A stretch of 13,876 bases of DNA from Verrucomicrobiota bacterium (GCA_003219335.1 QHOF01000002.1:1-13876), one strand, 5' to 3'; counted from the first letter of the stretch, positions 1 through 7,642 are shown. Made by a program: numbers and translations. The notes: a model not told the origin generated them from the letters alone.

Positions 1-189
1 AGCATCATCGGTGGTGGTTCGGGAAGTCGCGGCGGTGCTTTCAGCGGTGTCGATCGGGGCGGCGGCGCAGCGAGCAGCGCCAGCTCACGCGGCAGTGCCA
101 GCCGGGGTGGCGGCGGTGGAGGCGGCAGAAGTGGCGGTGGCGGAGGACGAGGTGGTGGAGGTGGTGGAGGCGGCGGGCGCCGCCGTTAG
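1..189 (+). CDS. C-terminal end of a probable DUF3300 protein (5' end outside window)
   Basis: The frame that begins at base 1 is open to a TAG at 187-189 and encodes 62 residues made mostly of Gly, Ser and Arg, ending in runs of Gly and then Arg-Arg-Arg. A Gly/Arg/Ser-rich tail of this kind is typical of the end of DUF3300 proteins, and DUF3300 genes are commonly followed directly by a DUF2950 gene, as here (next start at 290). The assignment rests on that pairing and on composition, since no folded domain is inside the window. Any other protein with a low-complexity glycine-rich tail would look similar. The role of DUF3300 proteins is not established. Confidence 0.55.
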   Translation, partial: SIIGGGSGSRGGAFSGVDRGGGAASSASSRGSASRGGGGGGGRSGGGGGRGGGGGGGGGRRR

Positions 190-289
190 TCACGCAGTTG
201 AAGGTGGTCGTGAGCGGCATTCGGTGCTCATAATCATCAACGAACACGAGCCACACGCGCAATCACGACAAGATCAGATGGAGGAAGAA

Positions 290-1255
290 ATGAAAGTTCC
301 AAAACGAGAATCAAATCCGCGAACGTCTGTTTGGCAATCCGTTCTGGCTGCACTAGGAGTGGTAACCTTTATCATCTTCGGGGTTAACCACCTATGCTTC
401 GCGGCGACGACACAGCAGAAAAGTTTCTCGTCGGCCGAAGAGGCTGTCAAAGCAGCGATAGCAGCGGCGCGGAGCAGTAACGACAAGGAACTGCTAGCGA
501 TCTTCGGACCTCAAGCTAAAGAAATATTGTTTTCGGGCGACGCAGTTGCCGACAAAGACCGGCGGGCGCAATTTATTGCCGCCTATGACGAAAAGAACCG
601 CCTTGCGACGAAAGGGGAAGATACGATTTTGATCGTCGGCAAGCAGGAGTGGCCCTTCCCTATTCCGGTAGTGAAAAAAGGCCAATCCTGGGTTTTCGAC
701 ACCGACAAGGGCAAAGAAGAAATACTAAACCGCCGGATCGGCGAGAACGAGCTGTTTACGATTCAGGCCTTGCTGGCGGTTGTCGATGCCCAACGCGAAT
801 ATGCGATGAAAGACAGGGATAAAAACGGTCTCCTGGAGTACGCACAGAAATTTATCAGCGATCCTGGAAAAAAGAATGGATTGTACTGGGAAGCAAAGCA
901 AGGTGAGCCCGAGAGTCCTTTCGGTCCGATCATGGTGCGGGCAAGGAGTGAGGGTTACAAGAAACAGGAGTCCGGCGGCCCGCCGCCCTATCATGGCTAC
1001 TACTATAAGATTCTCACGGCGCAAGGGAAAGACGCGCCCGGCGGCGCATACAGTTACCTGGTGAAGGGAAAGATGATCGGCGGCTTTGCCGTGGTTGCGT
1101 ATCCGGCGCAGTACGGAAACTCCGGAGTGATGACTTTCATCGTGAACCACGATGGCAAGGTCTTTCAGAAGGATTTGGGAAAGAATACCGCTTCCGTTGC
1201 CGCCACGATGAAGGAGTACAATCCCGATAAGACTTGGGAGGAAGTGAAAGAATAA
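290..1255 (+). CDS. DUF2950 family exported protein
   Basis: A 321-residue protein. The start at 290 is chosen because GGAGG (280-284) sits 5 bases before this ATG. An upstream ATG at 278 and a GTG at 11 in the same frame are poorer, the latter because it would run through the neighbouring gene in another frame. Residues about 13-38 form a signal peptide with a basic N-terminus, a hydrophobic core and a CFA|A-type cleavage site. The mature part has the hallmarks of DUF2950: an opening FSSAEEAV segment, the AAYDEKNRL region, the GKQEWPFPIPVVKKG segment and a C-terminal YHGYYYKILTAQG...AYPAQYGNSGVMTFIVN stretch. The length fits the family. It follows the probable DUF3300 gene after a 100-base gap and probably works with it in the envelope. 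The biochemical function is unknown. Confidence 0.88.
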   Translation: MKVPKRESNPRTSVWQSVLAALGVVTFIIFGVNHLCFAATTQQKSFSSAEEAVKAAIAAARSSNDKELLAIFGPQAKEILFSGDAVADKDRRAQFIAAYDEKNRLATKGEDTILIVGKQEWPFPIPVVKKGQSWVFDTDKGKEEILNRRIGENELFTIQALLAVVDAQREYAMKDRDKNGLLEYAQKFISDPGKKNGLYWEAKQGEPESPFGPIMVRARSEGYKKQESGGPPPYHGYYYKILTAQGKDAPGGAYSYLVKGKMIGGFAVVAYPAQYGNSGVMTFIVNHDGKVFQKDLGKNTASVAATMKEYNPDKTWEEVKE

Positions 1256-1269
1256 GCGAGTGACAAGGG

Positions 1270-1372
1270 CGAAAGAAATTGGAAGAATGGAATATTGGAA
1301 AATTGGAATTTTGGAGAGCCCAGCCTCCACCATTCCAGTATTCCATCATTCCATCGTTCCATTATTCCAACT
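1270..1372. repeat. Inverted array of degenerate octamers (TGGAANNA type)
   Basis: The left arm (about 1279-1315) is a run of units TTGGAAGA, ATGGAATA, TTGGAAAA, TTGGAATT, each 8 bases long. The right arm (about 1332-1370), read on the other strand, is TTGGAATA, ATGGAACG, ATGGAATG, ATGGAATA. By hand alignment the two arms pair at 27 of 37 positions, around a loop of roughly 15-17 bases. It lies between the DUF2950 stop and the next start, so it could act as an RNA hairpin at the 3' end of that transcript, but it has no terminal U-tract. Confidence 0.8.
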
Positions 1373-1417
1373 CTACCTCGCCTCAATCCTTCTTGAGCAA
1401 TCACATTGGAACTCTCT

Positions 1418-1861
1418 GTGGCAAATAAAACTTTGGGTATGGCAGTCATCGCAATGCTGGCTCTCGTTCAGAGCAGCCTCGGTGTCCTGCGAGCGTTTCA
1501 TTGGTTCGATGCCGGCAGCGACCTGCTAGGGCAGGGCCTACTTATTCTTCCGATGATCGGGCTTGTCGCCTTTGCTAGGGGCGCCCTCGTGCTCGGCATC
1601 GCACTGCTCTACGTCGTGTTTGCCGTGGGGATGTTTGCCTCCAAGGATTGGGCACGGCCGCTGGGAATCGCCTTGGCCGTAGTGAATCTACTCCTCGTCT
1701 TGAGTGTCTTAATCCAAGGCGAATCACTGGCGCGAGCAGTTTTTTGGATCATCGTCCCGGTGATCATTTTGTGGCGCCTGCTTTCGCCGACTGAAGATCC
1801 AACGCTCAACGTTAGTCCTAAAGCAAAATATAGCTCGAAAAAGGAGAATGGCAGGAAATGA
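1418..1861 (+). CDS. Small four-helix integral membrane protein
   Basis: About 147 residues with hydrophobic stretches near residues 7-24, 55-73, 81-99 and 106-123, plus a weaker one near 40-52, and a polar C-terminal tail rich in Lys, Ser and Asn. I do not recognise the family. The start is uncertain. GTG at 1418 has GGAA 6 bases upstream. TTG at 1406 and ATG at 1439 are in the same frame and neither has a better ribosome binding site. The TGA overlaps the ATG of the next gene (ATGA at 1858-1861), which suggests translational coupling to the Spy/CpxP-like gene, now broken. Function unknown; inner-membrane location is inferred from the helices. Confidence 0.75.
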   Translation: MANKTLGMAVIAMLALVQSSLGVLRAFHWFDAGSDLLGQGLLILPMIGLVAFARGALVLGIALLYVVFAVGMFASKDWARPLGIALAVVNLLLVLSVLIQGESLARAVFWIIVPVIILWRLLSPTEDPTLNVSPKAKYSSKKENGRK

Positions 1862-2268
1862 AACAATTCAGTCGAGCGCCTTTTTTAATGGCCGCGTTGA
1901 TCGCAACTTTCGTGCTAGTTGTTCCTGCATGGACCCAGGACAAGCCGGCCAACAATCTGGAAATCATCCACGAAAAGCTCAAGGCGGATAAGAAATTGAT
2001 TGTCGCAAAATACATGGAATTGACCGAATCAGAAGCTAAAAGATTCTGGCCGGTTTACGAAGACTAGCAGAACGATCTGCAGAAAATCAATGAACGACTT
2101 CTAAATCTGCTGCAGAGCTATGCCGCGGAATATCGAAACAAGTCGCTCACCGAATAAAAAGGGAAGAAGCTGCTCGATGAGTGGATCGCCCTGGAGCAGG
2201 ACATGGCTGCCAAACACGAGGGAGTCTCCGAATCCGACATCGAAGACTGTGAAACGAGATTGTGTTTT
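1858..2268 (+). pseudogene. Decayed Spy/CpxP-like periplasmic protein gene, two in-frame stops
   Basis: The ATG overlaps the preceding stop as ATGA. The first 69 residues give a signal peptide (hydrophobic core, cleavage near AWTQ) and then a charged helical region with the motif LTESEAKRFWPVYED. TAG at 2065-2067 falls where related proteins carry an aromatic residue. The same frame continues with QNDLQKINERLLNLLQSYA and then meets TAA at 2155-2157, after which LLDEWIALEQDMAAKHE follows. This order (an LTxxEAxxFWPVY motif, a helical DLxKIN segment, then KLLDEW) matches a recurrent family of small periplasmic helical proteins that resemble Spy/CpxP. Two different stop codons in an otherwise family-like frame argue for a dead gene rather than one sequencing error. 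Beyond about 2250 the similarity fades, so the 3' limit is approximate. Confidence 0.72.
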
Positions 2269-2299
2269 CTAAAGCCTGGCCCGGAGATTCTCGATAAAA

Positions 2300-2518
2300 A
2301 GGAGAACTCGGACAGCAGCTTAACCGAAATTTACCGGGTGAAAAGAGAAAGAGGGACGACTCTCAGATCTTTGGGTGACGGAGTTTTGTCGGTCGGCACT
2401 TTGGGGATTTGGAACGTCGTAGGTACTCCATCGAAGGTTGGTGTCGAGCAATGAGTTCATTCTCTTCCGCGTTTTTTCCGACACTAAAGAAAAGGCGAAA
2501 AAGGTGGAGATCCAGTGA
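2300..2518 (+). pseudogene. Remnant of a small lipoprotein-like gene
   Basis: In the frame shared with the pseudogene upstream, bases about 2320-2451 encode TEIYRVKRERGTTLRSLGDG and then VLSVGTLGIWNVVGTP. The second part resembles the 'DVLTLGLWEVVGTP' segment seen in small bacterial lipoproteins. A TGA stops this frame at 2452-2454. A different frame then reads VFSDTKEKAKKVEIQ and stops with TGA at 2516-2518, which looks like the C-terminal strand of the same kind of protein. So the gene appears to have lost its 5' part and picked up at least one frameshift. The recognition is from pattern memory only and is moderate to weak. It may be an unrelated non-coding stretch. Confidence 0.4.
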
Positions 2519-2561
2519 TAACTGCGGAGCCATAAACGATGGACTGAAAAGAAGGAGATCA

Positions 2562-3212
2562 ATGAGTCCGACAAAAAGCAACATTCCGTCTTTACGCTTT
2601 GACATACAGCCCGTTTATTCCTTCTGGTTAGTCGCCCTCCTCGTCGTCGGTTGCGCCACAACGACTGTGACGCCGAGATTTCCTGCTACGCGCGGGCTGC
2701 CCCAGCCGGATCGCATTATTGTGTACGATTTTGCGGTGACATCGAAAGACATCGACCCTGGGGTCACCGCCGCGGGAGGAATGGGATCGGTAGCCCAGAC
2801 CGAAGAGGAGATCCAGGTGGGAAGAGCGCTGGCCAAGGCGCTCTCGAAGAATCTTCTGAGCGAGTTGCGCAGCCGCGGCATCAACGCCTATCTTGCGAGT
2901 GAAACATCCCCACCAGGCGAGACTACCGCCTCGATCAGGGGGCAGTTTATGCGCGTCGATCCAAGTAAGCGGACGACGCAGACGGTAGTCGGCTTTGGTT
3001 TTAGCGGTGGCGAGGTGCGGACGCATGTCCGAGTTTTTCAGGGAACGGAACTCAAGCTGAGTCTCGTAGGAGAGGCAGACACCGTTATGCCGAGTAGCTT
3101 AAAGCCAGGAACCACACTCGGCGCGAACGTCGATGCCGATGCCAAACGCATCGCCAAGGAAGTGGCCGAGCGGGTGGTCAACTATTACCGGCAAGAGGGA
3201 TGGCTCAAATGA
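2562..3212 (+). CDS. DUF4410 family lipoprotein
   Basis: A 216-residue protein. The start at 2562 is supported by AAGGAG (2552-2557) 4 bases upstream. The open frame extends further upstream to 2409, but that part overlaps a gene remnant and lacks a ribosome binding site. Residues about 16-31 are hydrophobic and end in a lipobox (VVGC), so the mature protein should be lipid-anchored. The rest fits DUF4410: an early IIVYDFAV strand, a conserved helix GRALAKALSKNLLSELRSRG, an IRGQFMRVD strand, and a C-terminal helix containing AKRIAKEVAERVVNYY. DUF4410 lipoproteins have no settled function. It sits upstream of a second lipoprotein gene (DUF3313 type), so a shared envelope role is possible. Confidence 0.82.
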   Translation: MSPTKSNIPSLRFDIQPVYSFWLVALLVVGCATTTVTPRFPATRGLPQPDRIIVYDFAVTSKDIDPGVTAAGGMGSVAQTEEEIQVGRALAKALSKNLLSELRSRGINAYLASETSPPGETTASIRGQFMRVDPSKRTTQTVVGFGFSGGEVRTHVRVFQGTELKLSLVGEADTVMPSSLKPGTTLGANVDADAKRIAKEVAERVVNYYRQEGWLK

Positions 3213-3248
3213 TGGAAAAGTACCGAAGGCGAGGGGACTAGTGCAAAC

Positions 3249-3338
3249 CAGGTGTCGGGTTTCAGGGTTCAGTCAGAGAGAAGCCGCTGAACATACAATA
3301 CCAAAAGCTTGAACACCTGAAATCTGAAACCTGAAATA
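3249..3338. repeat. Inverted array of degenerate heptamers (AGGTTTC type)
   Basis: The left arm (3249-3273) reads as units AGGTGTC, GGGTTTC, AGGGTTC. The right arm (about 3311-3338), on the other strand, reads AGGTTTC, AGATTTC, AGGTGTTC. The arms are imperfectly complementary and enclose about 37 bases. It fills the gap between the DUF4410 and DUF3313 genes. The architecture matches the octamer element at 1270-1372 although the unit sequence and length differ. Confidence 0.75.
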
Positions 3339-3408
3339 ACTTCATGACGAAAGTCTTTCAAATTATCGCAGTCGTTCATACTAAATCCTGATACTCAAGG
3401 AGGTACTT

Positions 3409-4027
3409 ATGGGAAGAGTAAGGATATCAATTCAGACAGCTCTCTGCGCCAGCATTGTGGCCGTCTCTTTAATCGGATGCAGTGGCAGGCCCGGAGGTGA
3501 GCCAGTCCGGGTTTCTGCATGACTACTCACAATTGAAGCCCTACCCCGAAGTCGAAGGGGCCATGCTCTATGAAAATCCCGCCAAGAGTCTGAAGGGATA
3601 CGACAAATTCATCGTCGACCCCGTCCTGGCGCACTTTGCGCCGGACACGGAAGGGACCGCAATTGATCCCGACGATCTCAAAGCGTTGACAGAAAGCAAG
3701 CGCTACCAAGTGGTCAACGCTCCGGGCGCGGGGGTGGCTCGTTTGCGCATTGCCATCACTGGGATCAAGAAATCGATACCCGCGCTGAATATCGAACCAC
3801 GCATGAAGATGATCGGCGCAGGTTTGGGTGGCGCAGCGATGGAAGCGGAGGCGATCGACTCGGTATCCAAGGAGAGGCTTGCCGCGATCGTGGTTTCGGA
3901 AGCTGGAAGTCGCCTGGGATTTACTGCTGGGCTATCAACGTTCGGTCACGCTAAAGAGGTCATGGACGGTTGGGCAAAGCGTTTTGTGGAGCGCCTCGAT
4001 AAGTTACATGGTTACACAAACAAGTAG
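3409..4027 (+). pseudogene. DUF3313 family lipoprotein gene, frameshifted just after the lipobox
   Basis: A strong ribosome binding site AAGGAGG (3397-3403) lies 5 bases before ATG 3409. That frame gives a lipoprotein signal peptide ending in LIGC and stops at TGA 3520-3522. From about 3480 a second frame (+1) carries the mature protein, with QSGFLHDYSQLKPYPE, a YDKFIVDPV strand, a helix near SIPALNIEPRM, a Gly/Ala-rich GAGLGGAAMEAEAID segment and a C-terminal helix ending at TAG 4025-4027. This order is that of DUF3313 proteins. The shift maps to the short stretch 3478-3500. Either the gene is inactive or the assembly has an indel. If the shift is an error, the product is an intact outer-membrane-type lipoprotein of about 200 residues. 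Confidence 0.75.
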
Positions 4028-4142
4028 AACGACCAGGGATGAGCGGGCGAATCCAGGGATTTTACCATTTACTTTGCAGTCTTTACTTCGACGATGCACA
4101 AATTCACCTGGCGCGGCAAAGCCACAACAAAAGGTCGGAATG

Positions 4143-4289
4143 TCTCGCGCAAAGGCTCAAAGGCCGCAAAGAGAAAAAAATGATTTGTCATTTCGACCGA
4201 AGGGAGAAATCTTTCTCAGATCGTTCCCATGCGCTCGGGATGACGGTCCAGCACCATCACCTGGCGTTCGTGGCGTTTTGGCGCGAGCA
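4143..4289. repeat. Composite nested inverted-repeat element
   Basis: The outer left arm (4143-4173) holds CAAAGGC-type units (CGCAAAGGCTCAAAGG and more). The outer right arm (4261-4289), on the other strand, begins CTCGCGCCAAAACGCC, so the arms pair imperfectly. Inside lies a second inverted pair: GTCATTTCGACCGAAG (from 4187) against the complement of CGCTCGGGATGAC (ending 4244). Sequences like both pairs are familiar as dispersed intergenic repeats in several phyla. The right edge lies 7 bases from the point (4297) where the inverted cytochrome fragment loses similarity, so it marks one end of that rearrangement. Confidence 0.72.
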
Positions 4290-4296
4290 AACCTCC

Positions 4297-4745
4297 TTCG
4301 CAGGAGACATTGATCTCGGACCAGGTTGTTCGGTACTCGTGCTTCGCCTCATCGTAATGTTTTTCCAGATTTGTTGAATGGCACTCGGCGCACATGAAGT
4401 TCCAGTTCTGCGCCCGTCGCGTCCAATGAAGCTCGTCGTTGTGCGTGATGCGCTCGTCCGGATAGAAATGAAACCAGCACTGGCCCCCTTACTCTGTCAA
4501 CCGGCTGTCCCAAGCAATGCTCAGCGCCTGCAATCGACCGCCCGGCAATTTGATTAAATATTGCTGCAGCGGCGATACGCCGAATGTGTAACTGATCTCA
4601 TAGTCAGCAAGCTTGCCATCAGCACCATCTGTGTTGACGAAAAATTTTCCGTCGGGTTTGAAAAAGGTAGAAGTGATTCCGGAATATATAAACCTGGCAT
4701 TGGTAAAGTTGCCGATCACGGTTTTGTCGTTCGCTTCCTGCATCG
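4297..4745 (-). pseudogene. Inverted internal fragment of a multiheme cytochrome c/TPR gene
   Basis: Read on the minus strand, this encodes AMQEANDKTVIGNFTNARFI, FKPDGKFFVNTDG, ISYTFGVSPLQQYLIKLPGG and LQALSIAWDSRLTE. An in-frame TAA (at about 4489-4491) follows, and then the frame continues with WFHFYPDERITHNDELHW, a CAECH heme-binding motif, and TTWSEINVSCE. This is the order found in one well-known group of periplasmic multiheme cytochromes with C-terminal TPRs, in which the TAA position is normally Gln or similar. The sequence breaks off where CEACHGPGS would be expected, beside the repeat element at 4143-4289. The expected first heme motif upstream of AMQEA is absent. The continuing C-terminal part of the same family lies on the opposite strand from about 4746. 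Confidence 0.82.
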
Positions 4746-5747
4746 CTGGTGGAAGGGCTCTATCATCCAGACGGTCAGATCGACGGGGAAGTTTACGAGT
4801 ATGGCTCCTTCATTCAAAGCAAGATGTATCAAGCGGGCGTGACGTGCAGCGATTGCCACGACCCGCATACTCTGAAGCTTCGCGCCACGGGCAACGCTCT
4901 CTGCGCGCAATGCCACTCGGCGCAAAAGTACGCAACAGCAAAGCATCGCTTTCACGCTGACGGTAAAGCGGGCTCTGCCTGTGTCGATTGCCACATGCCG
5001 GCAAAAAACTACATGGTGGTCGATGCGCGGCGCGATCACAGCTTCCGCATCCCGCGACCAGATCTGTCGGTTAATTTCGGCACGCCGAACGCATGCAACG
5101 GTTGCCACCAGGACAAATCTCCACAGTGGGCGGAAAACAAGCGGCGCGAATGGTACGGCGCCGAGCCGAGGGGATACCAGCGCTACGCGGAGACGCTTCA
5201 CGCTGCGCGTGCTCGAGCACAAGGCGCGGTGGATCACCTCGTCGCGATGTCGCGCAACCACGGCCAGCCGGCGATCGCCCGTGCAACAGCGGTCGCGGAA
5301 TTGGGTAATCGACTGAGTCAGCAAACATTTAACGCGGTTGTCGATGCGCTAAACGACCCTGACCCAATGGTTCGTGTCGCCGCGCTGGAGGCGCTGGAAC
5401 AAATTCCGCCAGAACAACGCTGGGAAGCAGCGCACAAGTTGCTTCGCGATCCCATGCGCGTAGTGCGCATGCGCGCGGCAGGTTTGCTTGCGGGCGTTCG
5501 CAGCGAAAACCTCGCATCCGCCGCGCGGGCGGACATGGAAAAGGCGAGCGAGGAGTATCTTGCCGCGCAGCGGCACAATGCAGATGATCCCGCGGCGCAA
5601 GTCAATCTTGGCAACTTCTACGCCGCGCGTGGCGATGGAAAGCGAGCCGAAGAAACTTATCGAGCGGCGCTCGATCTCGATCCGAACTGGGTGCCGGCGT
5701 ACGTCAATCTCATGAAAGATGGATCGAGCCTCCTCAAACGAGCTTGA
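4746..5747 (+). pseudogene. C-terminal half of the same multiheme cytochrome c/TPR protein
   Basis: An open frame of about 332 codons from GTG 4749, without its own signal peptide or ribosome binding site. It starts at VEGLYHPDGQ and carries four CxxCH heme motifs: CSDCH (33-37), CAQCH (52-56), CVDCH (78-82) and CNGCH (116-120). HEAT-like helical repeats follow (about 170-245), then a TPR (about 275-310). The motifs would bind c-type heme in the periplasm only if the protein were exported, which this fragment cannot be. The end (NLMKDGSSLLKRA) looks shortened within the next TPR. Together with the minus-strand fragment at 4297-4745 it represents one gene broken by an internal inversion with deletions at both ends. 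Confidence 0.82.
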
Positions 5748-5950
5748 TCGGCGGCTTATTCGTAGTCAATCCTGAAGTGGAGACCGTCGTTGTGCGCGGC
5801 TCATTGAAGCCGACAAAGATCCGGCGTTTTCGCAGCGCATTCGAGAAGGCCCGCCTCAACCGGCCCCGCGATAGGGAGGGAACGAAGATTGAGAAAAACG
5901 CGTTGAGAGCAAATTAGAGTTACTCGAAGCTGCTAAAAGGAGATGAACTG
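5748..5950 (+). other. Intergenic region with a short unassigned open stretch and the porin ribosome binding site
   Basis: In a frame different from the cytochrome fragment, bases 5753-5917 can be read as about 54 residues rich in Arg, Lys and Val (VVNPEVETVVVRGSLKPTKI and onward), ending in TAG. It has no start codon with a ribosome binding site and I do not recognise it. It may be the tail of another lost gene. AGGAG at 5938-5942 serves the porin start at 5951. Confidence 0.3.
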
Positions 5951-7349
5951 ATGACGATGGTTGAGCATCGCATGAAACTTATTTTGGGACTGATCACTGC
6001 GCTCCTCGTGAGTTTCGCCCGTATGGAACAAACACTGGCGCAGCAAAGCGCCGCAGCCGCGCCGAATGGCGAGCCTAAGAAGCCGCAAGCGGAAGCCACC
6101 CTCTTCCCGGTCCCTGACTTCACCGCTGATATCTGGCAGCGCGCCAAACTCACCGGCGATTGGTTTGGCCTGCGGACCAAAATGGCGAACAACGGCGTGC
6201 AGCTCGATCTCGACAACGTCCACACATTTCAGGACGTGGCCAGCGGGGGGCTAGATACCACCGCCAGATATCTCGGCAACGCGGAGGTCGTTTTGAAGCT
6301 GGACTCACATAAGATGGGACTTTGGCCTGGTGGTTTTTTATTGGTTCGCGGAGAAGCCCCGTTTGGAACCGGGGTCAACGCCGCTACAGGAGCCCTGTTG
6401 CCGGTCAATACACGGCCGATTCTGTCGTCGCCCGCGAGAGATGAAATGGTTCTCTCTCACGTCGTCTTGACTCAATTTCTCCATGAGAAGTTCGCTATTG
6501 CCCTCGGTAAACTCGATACCAGCGGCGGCGACGCCAATGAATTTGCCCACGGCCGAGGTGACGAGAAATTCATGAACCTTGCCTTCTCTCTGAATCCCGT
6601 AGTGCTGCGGACTGTTCCCTATTCGGCTTTAGGCATGGGGATGGTGTTTTTGCCAACTAAAGATGCCATCGTGACCTTCTCTGCTATAGATACCGAGGGG
6701 ATTACAACCAGAACAGGCTTCGATACGTTATTCAAACGGTACGACTTTGGCGTCGGAGGGTCGCTTGACGGTCAGGCCTTTCGGACTCACCGGTCACCAG
6801 TCAATTAGTTTTGTCTGGAGCAACAAAGATTTCACTTCGCTTAGCCAAGATCCTCGGACTCTCGTTGGTAACGCTTTGTTTGGTACGTCGTTGAAGAAAG
6901 AATCAGGTTCGTGGGGATTGACGTATAACTTCGATCAGTATGTATTTCAGAAAAAAGAAGATCCAACGCAAGGGTTTGGTATCTTCGGTAGGTTTGGCAT
7001 CTCTGACGGCAAGGCCAATCCGGTCGCGCAGTTCTATAGCTTCGGATTCGGTGGCAAAGGCATGATACCTGGACGGGATCAGGATAGATTTGGCATCGGC
7101 TACTACTATCTCAAGGTTAGCAGCGAGTTACGTGACACTTTTCCTCCGCTTGTGCTCAGACGCATAGGTCTGGACCATGAACAGGGAGCAGAGTTGTTCT
7201 ACAATGTCGCCATCACGCCATGGCTGCATTTGACGCCAGACTTGCAGATCATTGATTCAGCGAGAAACAAAGCGCCCATTATCAGCGCCAACAGGAAACC
7301 TATAGACACCGCGGTTGTAGCTGGCCTTCGGGTCAAAATTGATTTCTGA
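5951..7349 (+). pseudogene. OprB-type carbohydrate-selective porin gene, split by a frameshift
   Basis: AGGAG (5938-5942) is 8 bases before ATG 5951. The first frame runs to TAG 6806-6808 and gives a signal peptide (hydrophobic core about residues 9-23), a Pro/Ala-rich linker, and then LTGDWFGLRTKMANNGVQLD, the classic start of the OprB barrel, followed by NAEVVLKLDSHKMGLWPGG and further strands. The rest of the barrel lies in the +1 frame, from GRLTVRPFGLTGHQ to the terminal VVAGLRVKIDF, whose last residue is the Phe expected of an outer-membrane barrel. The shift maps to about 6736-6755, where dropping one base joins the frames as ASEGRLTVRPFG. If repaired, the protein would be about 465 residues, the usual OprB length. 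OprB porins let sugars and other solutes through the outer membrane. It is either inactive or an assembly indel. Confidence 0.85.
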
Positions 7350-7556
7350 TGGCGAGCCATGACCGAACAAACGTGCTGCTGCGTAGTTTTGGGGCGCACG
7401 AGAAACGGCACGAACAGGCGGTGACTGAACATCTTGATAGTCAAGATTGCGATTTGGGGTGTTGTATGTGGATTCTGAACTGACTGGTGTCGCAACCCCT
7501 CCACGGATTTTTGGACTTCGACAGATTGATTGCTGCTTGAGATGCCCGCTTCCTCC
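7350..7556. other. Intergenic region, no gene seen
   Basis: No supported coding sequence. A perfect 7-bp inverted repeat ATCTTGA-TAG-TCAAGAT lies at 7431-7447. It is not followed by a T-run, so it is at best a weak terminator for the porin transcript. Confidence 0.5.
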
Positions 7557-7601
7557 TATTGGACCAAGGTCCAATATACAGATTTTCAACTCTCCGCTAT
7601 G
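7557..7601 (+). promoter_or_regulatory. Palindrome-20-GCTA element, copy 1
   Basis: TATTGGACCAAGGTCCAATA (7557-7576) is a perfect inverted repeat with 9-base arms around AA. Counting from the T that ends the 18-base core (7575), exactly 20 bases follow before GCTA at 7596-7599. The same layout recurs at 8374 and 10707, all in the same orientation and all upstream of + strand genes. If GCTANRA is the -10 region, the transcription start falls near 7608 and the palindrome is centred about 41 bases upstream. That is the usual place for a class II activator such as a CRP/FNR-type protein (inference). The gene at 7676 is 77 bases downstream. Confidence 0.6.
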
Positions 7602-7642
7602 AACGCTATGGATCTCTAAAAACTAGACGAAGCGAGAGAACT

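Noticed and set aside
11..289. N-terminal extension of the DUF2950 gene from GTG 11
   Set aside because: It is an Ala/Val-rich reading of the Gly-rich DUF3300 tail in another frame; the signal peptide and GGAGG place the start at 290.
725..1333. 202-codon minus-strand open frame
   Set aside because: It lies antisense to the well-supported DUF2950 gene and has no family features or ribosome binding site.
2065..2157. Stop-codon recoding (selenocysteine, pyrrolysine or readthrough) in the Spy/CpxP-like gene
   Set aside because: The two stops are different (TAG and TAA), lie at ordinary positions, and the 3' part also loses similarity, so decay is simpler.
1270..4289. CRISPR array
   Set aside because: The repeat units are 7-9 bases without spacers and occur as inverted arms, and no cas genes are present.
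4716..5324. 202-codon minus-strand open frame
   Set aside because: It is antisense to the heme-motif region of the cytochrome fragment, and its Arg/Ala-rich composition is that of a shadow frame.
6736..6755. Programmed frameshifting in the porin gene
   Set aside because: No slippery heptamer or downstream stimulatory structure is evident, and porins are not known to use it.
7431..7447. Rho-independent terminator after the porin gene
   Set aside because: The 7-bp stem is perfect but AT-rich and not followed by a T-run.
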